From Parahoeflea alexandrii (GTDB lineage Bacteria > Pseudomonadota > Alphaproteobacteria > Rhizobiales > Rhizobiaceae), in contig NZ_JAPWHB010000002.1 of assembly GCF_027214025.1 (NCBI RefSeq), positions 496,001 to 560,000 of the forward strand: a stretch of 64,000 nt of DNA, read 5' to 3'. The notes beneath the pieces are model-generated. The model saw only the letters and a program-made list of their open reading frames with translations, did no database searches and had not been told where the DNA came from. Shown here in pieces: positions 53,852-62,248 of the stretch (positions are counted from its first letter, which is position 1; the number at the start of each line of letters is the position of its first letter). The position numbers and the translations under genes are program-made.

Positions 53852-54786
53852 AGTCCCGCCGCCTTGCGCCACAGATCGAACGTCTCGGCGCTGGTGAGTT
53901 CAGGCGTATAGCCGAACACGGTTTTCAGCGCCGTGTTGTCGAGCACCGGGCGGTATTGCAGGAACCGGACCTGCTCCGGCCCGTAGCGCGACAGGCCCAG
54001 CGGCCGCGCGATGCCGAGCGCCGCCTTCAGCACCCAGGCAGGCAGCGCCATCACCGGTTTGCCGAGCGCTTTTGCAAGATCGTGAACCGACAGCGCCCCG
54101 TCCCCGCAGACATTGAAGATCCCCGCCGGCCCCTCGCCCGCCGCACGCATCAGGATCCTGGCCAGATCGCGGGTCCAGATGAACACGAACGGGCTGTCCG
54201 ATCCCTTGACCGCGATCAGCTTCGGCCGGTGAAACAGCTCGGTGATCTGGTTTTCAAGCCCGGCTCCCAGCACCGTGCCGACCCTGAGCACAACCTGCTC
54301 GAGACCGGGATGCGAGGCGCGCGCCTCGGCCAGCATTTCCTCGACCTGCCGCTTGTGGTCCGAATAGGGAAACTCGGGGTTGCCCCGCACCGGATCGCTT
54401 TCGCGGAGCGGCACCGGATTGTCCGCGTGATAGCCGTAGGCCGCCCCCGACGAGGTCACCACCAGGCGCTTCACACCGTGGTTGATGGCGGCATCGAGCA
54501 CGTTGCGCGTACCCTTCACATCGACATCATGGGCGAACTCCCGGGTCATGCCGCGCGACGGCGAAACGATCGAGGCCAGATGCACGATCACGTCCGGCTT
54601 GAAGCCGCTGATGACGCGCTTTGCGTCATTGCCGCGCACATCGAGCTTCATGAACCCGACACCGTCGGGCATATCCTCATGCCTGCGAATGTCGGTTGCA
54701 AGCGTCTCCACCCCGGCCGCCGCCAGTTCGCTGACCAGCACCTGGCCTACGGCTCCGGCAGCGCCAGTCACCAGCACACGGCTCAT
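53848..54786 (-). CDS. NAD-dependent epimerase/dehydratase
   Basis: A 312-residue extended SDR. The cofactor site is VTGAAGAVGQVLV (about 6-18), and the catalytic pair is in SSGAAYGYHADN and YSDHKRQVEEML (Tyr-x3-Lys modified as YSDHK). It resembles NAD(P)-dependent 3-beta-hydroxysteroid dehydrogenase or aldehyde-reductase-like proteins more than nucleotide-sugar epimerases, but this is a weak inference. It overlaps genes on both sides by four bases. Confidence 0.85.
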   Translation of the reverse strand: MSRVLVTGAAGAVGQVLVSELAAAGVETLATDIRRHEDMPDGVGFMKLDVRGNDAKRVISGFKPDVIVHLASIVSPSRGMTREFAHDVDVKGTRNVLDAAINHGVKRLVVTSSGAAYGYHADNPVPLRESDPVRGNPEFPYSDHKRQVEEMLAEARASHPGLEQVVLRVGTVLGAGLENQITELFHRPKLIAVKGSDSPFVFIWTRDLARILMRAAGEGPAGIFNVCGDGALSVHDLAKALGKPVMALPAWVLKAALGIARPLGLSRYGPEQVRFLQYRPVLDNTALKTVFGYTPELTSAETFDLWRKAAGL

Positions 54787-55685
54787 CGGCGCGCCTCCCG
54801 GCGCGACCAGACTGCCGCCAGCGCCAACCCGGAAATGGCATGCCAGATGCCCCAGAATGCTGCCGCCACGGCCATGCCGCCAAGCCCGCCGAAGAAGGCG
54901 AAGATCAACACCAGGCCGAGGCCCGAATTCTGGATGCCGGTTTCGATGGTGATCGCCCGGCGGTCATAATCGGACAATCGCATCACACTCGCCGACAGGT
55001 AGCCGCCGGCAAGCGCCAGCGAATTGTGCAGGATCACCAGCCCCGCGACCGCGCCGGCATAGGACAGGAAGAAACTCCAGTTCGCCGCCAGCGCCAGCAC
55101 GATGAAGCCGATGAAGATCGCCATCGAGATCCGCTGCATCGTCTTGCGGATCCGCGCGGCGAAATCCGGCCGCCGGACATTGACCAGGATCCCGAGCATC
55201 AGCGGCAGGATCAGCATGAAGAACACGGTGATCGCGATCGACACCGGATCGAGCGTCGTCTGCCGCAGGATCGCCCGGGTCGGCTCGTAGAGATTGCCCC
55301 AGAACGCGACGTTGAATGGAGTCATCACGATCGCCGCAACCGTGGCAATCCCGGTCATCGACACCGACAGCGCCGAGTTTCCGCCCGCGCGGTGAGTGAT
55401 GAAGTTGGAAATGTTACCGCCCGGACAGGCCGCCACCAGGATCAGCCCCAGCGCGATCGACGGCTTCGGGTTGGTGACCAGCAGCATCCCGAATGTCAGT
55501 GCCGGCAGCACCAGGAATTGCGACACCATGCCGGTCAGCAGGGCCTTCGGCATCCGTACCAGCGCCCGGAAATCCGATGGTTTCAGGTCGAGCGCGATCG
55601 AGAACATGACGATCGCCAGGATGGCATTGAGCAGCATCAGGCTTTCGGGGCTGAAATTCAGCCTTATGGAGTCGATATCGGTCAC
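54783..55685 (-). CDS. Bile acid:sodium symporter (BASS) family transporter
   Basis: A 300-residue membrane protein with about nine or ten hydrophobic helices. Family signs include VLPALTFGMLLV, AACPGGNISNFITHRAGGNSALSVSMT (about 85-111; the crossover region that binds sodium) and ETGIQNSGLGLVLIF (about 246-260; the second sodium site). The family imports organic anions such as bile acids, pantoate or 2-oxo acids by sodium symport. It is coupled by four-base overlaps to the monooxygenase upstream and the epimerase downstream, so its cargo is likely their substrate. Confidence 0.88.
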   Translation of the reverse strand: MTDIDSIRLNFSPESLMLLNAILAIVMFSIALDLKPSDFRALVRMPKALLTGMVSQFLVLPALTFGMLLVTNPKPSIALGLILVAACPGGNISNFITHRAGGNSALSVSMTGIATVAAIVMTPFNVAFWGNLYEPTRAILRQTTLDPVSIAITVFFMLILPLMLGILVNVRRPDFAARIRKTMQRISMAIFIGFIVLALAANWSFFLSYAGAVAGLVILHNSLALAGGYLSASVMRLSDYDRRAITIETGIQNSGLGLVLIFAFFGGLGGMAVAAAFWGIWHAISGLALAAVWSRREARR

Positions 55686-57043
55686 TTGCCATCACCTTTC
55701 AGGGCTGCAATCCAGCTTGTCACAGCATTGCGGTAGGTGGCCTTGTCGACATAATAGGCCATCCGAGGCAGGTCGATATAGTTCATGCCGCCGGTGGCGC
55801 GCTTGAATCCCGCCGCCTTTTCCTCGCGCAGCGCCTTGGCCGCCATCTTGCCGTTCTTCAGCCCGGCAATGTAGCGCGCCACCATCTCGGCCTGCTCGTG
55901 CCGTCCCTGCCAGCCGAGCCCGGAAGCCTCCACCATCCCAAGCACGAACAGGTCGTCACGCTCGGGGTGCAGGCAGTTGAGGAACAGGTGCGGCGCATCG
56001 CCCTGCCAGCTCAGAAGCGCCTTGTCGATGAACGGATAATGCAGCTTGTAGCCGGTGGCCGCCAGGATCAGATCGTAGTCGGCCTGCGTCCCGTCCTTGA
56101 AATGAACCGTGTTGCCCTCGAACCGGTCGATATCCGGCCGCACCGTGATATCGCCATGCCCGGCATGAAACAGGATCAGCGAATTGACCACCGGATGGGA
56201 TTCGTAAAGCGCGTAGTCCGGCTTCGGAAACCCGTATTTGGACGGGTCTCCGACAAACCATTTCAGGATCATGCCGTCGACCCGGCGCTTGAGCCACATC
56301 GGCAGCTTGATCTTGCCCCCCATCGTGTCGGCGGGCCGGCCGAACACGTATTTCGGCACGAAGTAGTAGCCGCGCCGCATCGAGATATCGCAAGCCTTGC
56401 CGTGATGTATGGCATCGACCGCAATGTCGCAGCCCGAATTGCCAGCGCCGATGATCAGCACCCGCTTGCCCTTGAACACCTCCGGGTCGCGGTAGGCGCT
56501 CGAATGCATCAGTTCGCCGGAAAAATGTCCCTTGAATTCGGGCATGTTCGGCTCCGACAGGGTGCCGTTGGCGATCAGCACCCCGGCAAACTGCGCCGCG
56601 TGCTCGGTGCCGTCGGCTTCACGCCAGGTCACCCGCCAGCCCTCGCCGGACTTGCCGAGCGGTTCCGCCGACAGCACTTCCGCGCCGAATCGATAGTGAT
56701 CGTAGATCCCGAAATGTTTGGCGAACCGGCGGAAATAGTCCTTGAGCTCGCGGTGCGACGGGTACTCCGCCACCGTGGTATCCATCGGGAAATCCGTGAA
56801 CTCGGTCATCGTCTTCGACGAGATCAGGTGCGCTGTCTCGTACATGGTCGATTTCGGCCCGTCGATGTCCCACAGCCCGCCGACATCGGAATGCAGCTCG
56901 AAACCCCGGAACGGGATCCCCTGTTCGATCAGCGTCTTGGCCATCGCCAGCCCCATCGGGCCCGCGCCGATCAAGGCATAATGGTTGCGTAAATCTTCCG
57001 CGCCAGCCGCATCCTGCGCAGCCGTTTCAACTCTCTTGTCCAA
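55682..57043 (-). CDS. Flavin-containing monooxygenase
   Basis: A 453-residue class B flavoprotein monooxygenase. It has the FAD motif LIGAGPMGLAMAKT (about 26-39), the FMO fingerprint FSGELMHSSAYRD (F-x-G-x3-H-x3-Y type, about 172-184), the NADPH motif LIIGAGNSGCDIA (about 194-206), and the C-terminal ATGYK. It should insert oxygen into a nitrogen, sulfur or ketone carbon centre using NADPH and O2. It is the first gene of a four-gene operon, 45 bases from a perfect palindrome and divergent from a TetR-family gene. Confidence 0.9.
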   Translation of the reverse strand: MDKRVETAAQDAAGAEDLRNHYALIGAGPMGLAMAKTLIEQGIPFRGFELHSDVGGLWDIDGPKSTMYETAHLISSKTMTEFTDFPMDTTVAEYPSHRELKDYFRRFAKHFGIYDHYRFGAEVLSAEPLGKSGEGWRVTWREADGTEHAAQFAGVLIANGTLSEPNMPEFKGHFSGELMHSSAYRDPEVFKGKRVLIIGAGNSGCDIAVDAIHHGKACDISMRRGYYFVPKYVFGRPADTMGGKIKLPMWLKRRVDGMILKWFVGDPSKYGFPKPDYALYESHPVVNSLILFHAGHGDITVRPDIDRFEGNTVHFKDGTQADYDLILAATGYKLHYPFIDKALLSWQGDAPHLFLNCLHPERDDLFVLGMVEASGLGWQGRHEQAEMVARYIAGLKNGKMAAKALREEKAAGFKRATGGMNYIDLPRMAYYVDKATYRNAVTSWIAALKGDGK

Positions 57044-57088
57044 CTGTCCCCCTCCCTGGCTTCAGTGGATTTCTTCCTCGACTCATTA

Positions 57089-57104
57089 TTGAACGATCGT
57101 TCAA
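57089..57104. promoter_or_regulatory. 16-bp perfect palindrome between the FMO operon and its TetR-family gene
   Basis: TTGAACGATCGTTCAA is a perfect palindrome in a 79-base divergent gap, 18 bases before the regulator ATG and 45 before the monooxygenase ATG. This AACGATCGTT core is typical of TetR-type operators. One site could control both directions. Confidence 0.8.
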
Positions 57105-57122
57105 AACAAGGCAAGATGAATC

Positions 57123-57809
57123 ATGAGCCAAGAGTCACCAGCCGCCGCCCGAGCCGACCAGCCGCGCCGCCGCGCCGTATCCAAACGATCGCTGGCCACC
57201 AGCCTTGCCATCCTCGATGCAGCCGAACGGCTGTTTGCCGAGCGCGGCTATGACGGCGCCTCGGTGCGCGACATCGCCAGCGCCGCCGGCGCCCAGATCG
57301 CCTCCATCAGCTTTCACCATGTCGGCAAGGAAACCCTGTTCGAGCGGGTTGTCGAGCGGCGGGCCAAGGAACTGTCGCAATTGCGGCTAGATGCACTGTC
57401 AATGCTGAAAGCACATGACGCCAAGCCAACGCTCAAAGCGCTGCTCTCGGCTTTCCTGCGCCCCTATCTCGAAAAGGCCGGCGCCGGCGACCCGCAATGG
57501 CTCGCCTATGCGCGGCTTGTGGCGATGGTCTCTGCCGACATCCGCTGGCACCGGATCTCCGAGCGATGTTTCGACCCCACAGCCGGCGTCTTCATCGCCG
57601 AGATCGTAAAACTGTTTCCGCAGGCCGACCGGTCGGCCATCGCGGTGAGCTTCATCTTCTCGGTGTCGGCCATGCTGTCGCTGTCGACCTCGCAATGGCG
57701 CATCGAGGCGCTATCGGCGGCTGCCGGCAACCAGCCCGCCATGGACCGGCTCGCCGATCAGCTGGTCAGCTTCTGCGAGGCCGGCATGCGCGCGGCGCTT
57801 AAAGGCTGA
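57123..57809 (+). CDS. TetR/AcrR-family regulator of the FMO operon
   Basis: A 228-residue regulator. The helix-turn-helix lies at about 32-75 (LDAAERLFAERGYDGASVRDIASAAGAQIASISFHHVGKETL as described by its key residues F-A-E-R-G and I-A-x-x-A). The C-terminal domain is a ligand pocket of unknown specificity with a hydrophobic segment VSFIFSVSAMLSLS. It is divergent from the monooxygenase gene and probably represses it and itself from the palindrome at 57089-57104 until the operon substrate is present. Confidence 0.88.
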   Translation: MSQESPAAARADQPRRRAVSKRSLATSLAILDAAERLFAERGYDGASVRDIASAAGAQIASISFHHVGKETLFERVVERRAKELSQLRLDALSMLKAHDAKPTLKALLSAFLRPYLEKAGAGDPQWLAYARLVAMVSADIRWHRISERCFDPTAGVFIAEIVKLFPQADRSAIAVSFIFSVSAMLSLSTSQWRIEALSAAAGNQPAMDRLADQLVSFCEAGMRAALKG

Positions 57810-57846
57810 CGCCTGCGCCCATGCCTCGTTGCCCGCTTTGCGGGTG

Positions 57847-58116
57847 TCAGTTGAGCAGGATTTCCCCGTCCACCCGCCGCCACTCGTTCGGTCCGATCAG
57901 CTTCTGGTGCGCATAGCGGACCGAATGCAGCTTGCCGTCCAGCCGGGCTTCCCAGAAATCGAGGAACTTCCGCATTCCCGGAAACTCCGGTGCAAGATCG
58001 TACTCCTGCCAGATGAAGGTTTGCAGCAGCGACTGGAAATCGGGCAGCCGGTAGTAGATATGCGCGGTGGTCAGGCCGTAACCCTCCATCTGCCGTTCGA
58101 ACTCAGGTGAAACCAT
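57847..58116 (-). CDS. Usg-family protein
   Basis: An 89-residue protein of the Usg family (PF06233), found almost only in alphaproteobacteria. The start VSPEFERQMEGYGLTTAHIYYRLPD and the middle LLQTFIWQEYDLAPEFP and FLDFWEARLDGKLHSV are characteristic. AGGAGG precedes the ATG. The molecular function is unknown. It is convergent with the TetR-family gene and divergent from groES, which is a frequent neighbour in related genomes as far as I can recall. Confidence 0.85.
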   Translation of the reverse strand: MVSPEFERQMEGYGLTTAHIYYRLPDFQSLLQTFIWQEYDLAPEFPGMRKFLDFWEARLDGKLHSVRYAHQKLIGPNEWRRVDGEILLN

Positions 58117-58212
58117 TGTCTTGTGGACCTCCTGTTCTTCAACGGGAAAATCACAACAAACGACAATTGATTTGGCAAGAAAAATCGAACATTCCCATGA
58201 ATATTCAATATG

Positions 58213-58239
58213 TTAGCAGCCAACTGAAATGAGTGCTGA
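58213..58239 (+). promoter_or_regulatory. CIRCE element upstream of groESL
   Basis: TTAGCAGCC, a nine-base spacer, and GAGTGCTGA match the CIRCE operator (TTAGCACTC-N9-GAGTGCTAA) at 7 and 8 of 9 positions. It is about 150 bases before the groES ATG. HrcA repression of groESL is the expected function. The mismatches may weaken binding. Confidence 0.8.
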
Positions 58240-58390
58240 TTTTTTCGATTCAGGCTCTTGAAAACGGCTTTTTCAAAAACCAAATCGTCTGCCGCCAGGC
58301 GCCGTGAGCTTTCAGGGCCTGGCTTCCGCCGGGAGGCCATCGGCTCCGGGCGGAATGGGAGCCAATACAATGTTTGTCCAGGAGGAAAAC

Positions 58391-58705
58391 ATGAAATTCC
58401 GACCTTTGCACGACCGTATCCTTGTCCGCCGCGTTGAAAGCGACGAGCGCACCAAGGGCGGCATCATCATTCCCGACACCGCCAAGGAAAAGCCGCAGGA
58501 AGGCGAAGTCATCGCCACCGGTCCCGGCGCCCGCAACGAGCAGGGCGAGATCACAGCACTCGACGTCAAGGTGGGCGATCGCGTGCTCTTCGGCAAATGG
58601 TCCGGCACGGAAATCCGGCTCGATGGCGAAGACCTTCTGATCATGAAGGAATCCGACGTCATGGGCATCCTCGAAGCCGGCGTCGCGGTCAAGGCCGCCG
58701 CCTGA
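58391..58705 (+). CDS. groES: Co-chaperonin GroES
   Basis: A 104-residue co-chaperonin that caps GroEL. It begins [15 protein letters not shown] and contains the mobile loop [19 protein letters not shown] (about 16-34) and [14 protein letters not shown]. The ATG at 58391 follows GGAGGA by five bases; the open frame extends 29 codons upstream without relevance. It is 40 bases before groEL, under a CIRCE element. Confidence 0.97.
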   Translation: MKFRPLHDRILVRRVESDERTKGGIIIPDTAKEKPQEGEVIATGPGARNEQGEITALDVKVGDRVLFGKWSGTEIRLDGEDLLIMKESDVMGILEAGVAVKAAA

Positions 58706-58733
58706 TCACTGCCGGAAACATTGGGAAAACTGA

Positions 58734-60371
<1,638 letters not shown>

Positions 60372-60396
60372 TCCACCTTCCGCTCAAACAAACCAA

Positions 60397-60428
60397 GCCG
60401 CCTCGTCACCGGGGCGGCATTTTTTTTG
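60397..60428 (+). terminator. Intrinsic terminator after groEL
   Basis: GCCGCC (60397-60402) and GGCGGC (60413-60418) form the stem with a ten-base loop, followed by a run of eight or more T. It is 25 bases after the groEL stop codon. Confidence 0.9.
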
Positions 60429-60448
60429 TGTGGTCGCGTCAGGCTGCT

Positions 60449-61738
60449 TTACGACTTGTTCGCGTCCTCGCTGCTGTCTTCGATGTCGTGATGCTTGCGG
60501 ATCGAGCGCACCACCATCCAGGTAAAGCCGATCGCCACCGGCACGAACAGCGCCGACAACGTGCCGGCCTTGATCGGCAGTCCCAAGCCGTCGAGCGGTT
60601 TGGCCAGGTATCCGAACAGCCCGACGATGTAATAGGAGATGGCCGCGACCGAGAGGCCTTCGACCGTCTGCTGCATCCTCAGTTGCAGCTTCACGCGCCG
60701 GTTCATCGAACTCAGCAGCGCGCTGTTCTGGCGTTCGAGCTCGACATCGATCCAGCTTCTGAGCAGCGCCGTGGCGCGCGACAGCTTGCGTGACAGGTTC
60801 GCCTGCCGCTCCTCGATCGACTGGCAGGTGCGCATCGCCGGCGCCAGCCGTTTTTCCAGGAACGCTCCGATGGTCTCGAACCCGGGCTGCCCGGTTTCAT
60901 TCAGCGAGGCGATCCGCTCGCGCACGATGTTGTAGTAGGCGCGGCTTGCGCCGAACCGGTAGAGGCTGAGTGCCGCATTGGCCTCGAGCTCGGCCGCAAG
61001 CGCGGTGATGTCGGCCAGCAGCGTGTCGGCATGCTCGCGCGCACCGGTCTTCATGCCTTGTGTGATCTTGGTCAGCCCGTCCTCGATCCGGCGCATCTCG
61101 GGCGACAGCGACCGCGCCAGCGACAGCCCCAGCGCCGCAAGCGTCCGGTAGGTCTCGATGTCGAGAAGCCGCTGCACCACCGCGCCGCGGCCGGCATCGG
61201 TCATGCCCTTGTCGATCACCAGGATGCGGGTGAGCCCGTCACCGTCCTGGCGGAAGTCGGTGGCGATCAGCGCCTGGCCGTCCTTGACATCGCTCAGGCA
61301 CAGGCTGGTCGGGTCGAAACTGTCGAGTGCGGCTTGCGTTGCCGCTGAATCGGGCCGCACCTCCAGCCTCACTCCGGCAATCAGGCTGCCGGGCGGCGAG
61401 AACTGGTCGCCGAACGGATGCGTATCGAGCCCGTCGCCAAAGCTTGCCGGCGCCGGCGCATCCCAGAAATAGGTCGAGAATTCCGTGTGCCGTTCCCAGC
61501 GCAGGGTGCCCTGCCCCCAGCCCATGGCAAAATGCGCCGCATCCCGCCCCGGTGTCGCCAGGCCGCGCGCCCGGGCCAGTTCCGAAAGCACCGCATGGTC
61601 GACCACCGATCCGCCATCGGTCAGGAACGCCAGCTGAAAGATGACGCGTGACTTTCCCACCAGCGCAAATGGCCGCGCATGGATTTCTCCCAGCGCCTCA
61701 GCCCGCCCCTGCGCCATCGGAAATGAAAACCTGCCCAT
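60449..61738 (-). CDS. DUF3422-family membrane protein
   Basis: A 429-residue protein of unknown function, common in alphaproteobacteria. The N-terminal part (about 1-200) starts with the family segment LGEIHARPFALVGKSRVIFQLAFLTDGG, the middle is helical and coiled-coil-like (about 190-350), and two hydrophobic helices lie near the C-terminus (about 362-380 and 388-408), with a short charged tail. I choose the ATG at 61738 (MGRFSFPMAQ) because GAAGAGG lies upstream. No gene partner suggests a role. Confidence 0.8.
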   Translation of the reverse strand: MGRFSFPMAQGRAEALGEIHARPFALVGKSRVIFQLAFLTDGGSVVDHAVLSELARARGLATPGRDAAHFAMGWGQGTLRWERHTEFSTYFWDAPAPASFGDGLDTHPFGDQFSPPGSLIAGVRLEVRPDSAATQAALDSFDPTSLCLSDVKDGQALIATDFRQDGDGLTRILVIDKGMTDAGRGAVVQRLLDIETYRTLAALGLSLARSLSPEMRRIEDGLTKITQGMKTGAREHADTLLADITALAAELEANAALSLYRFGASRAYYNIVRERIASLNETGQPGFETIGAFLEKRLAPAMRTCQSIEERQANLSRKLSRATALLRSWIDVELERQNSALLSSMNRRVKLQLRMQQTVEGLSVAAISYYIVGLFGYLAKPLDGLGLPIKAGTLSALFVPVAIGFTWMVVRSIRKHHDIEDSSEDANKS

Positions 61739-61879
61739 CGTGTCGCTGCCTCTTCCAACCGGGAATCCCCGGGACCATAGCAAACCTGCCGGGGTATCGG
61801 AGTGTGTAATGCTGCACTACACCATGATGCGAACCACTGCCACGTCGGCAACAAGCGACAATTCAACGCTGGCAGGTCA

Positions 61880-62248
61880 TCAGCGCTCGCAAGGAGATAT
61901 CCGTACCGGCTCCTGCGCCGTGGCGCCCAGCTCCATGCATTCACCTTCGTGGCAGAGCCTCCAGGCCGACACGGTCGCGCCGGAGGAGGCAAGGTTGAGC
62001 TGCGGGACCGCCGGCATCTCGGGCGACCAGACCCACCAGCCGTCTTCAAGCCTTGCGCCAGCGCCCGGATCCATGCCCGCGCCCGAGCCCTTGACCCGCG
62101 CCTCGGTGAGTTCAAGCCCCTGCGCTGTCACCTGCCAGCTCTCCGACCATTCGGTCTTTTCCACCGAATGGGTCCACGACAGCGTAAACAGCGTGGTCGC
62201 AACCACCACCATCTTGCCGCCAGCCGCAACACAGAGCGCGAGTGCCAT
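61880..62248 (-). CDS. DUF1850 protein linked to TRAP transporter
   Basis: A 122-residue protein with an N-terminal hydrophobic segment (about 1-24) and a beta-rich DUF1850 domain (HSVEKTEWSESWQV near 27-40, GSGAGMDPG, SCRLCHEGECMELG-like Cys residues near the end as WRLCHEGECMELG). DUF1850 proteins are almost always encoded next to TAXI-type TRAP fused permeases, as here, where the gene starts one base after the permease ends. It is probably an accessory, membrane-attached component. Its function is unknown. Confidence 0.8.
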   Translation of the reverse strand: MALALCVAAGGKMVVVATTLFTLSWTHSVEKTEWSESWQVTAQGLELTEARVKGSGAGMDPGAGARLEDGWWVWSPEMPAVPQLNLASSGATVSAWRLCHEGECMELGATAQEPVRISPCER

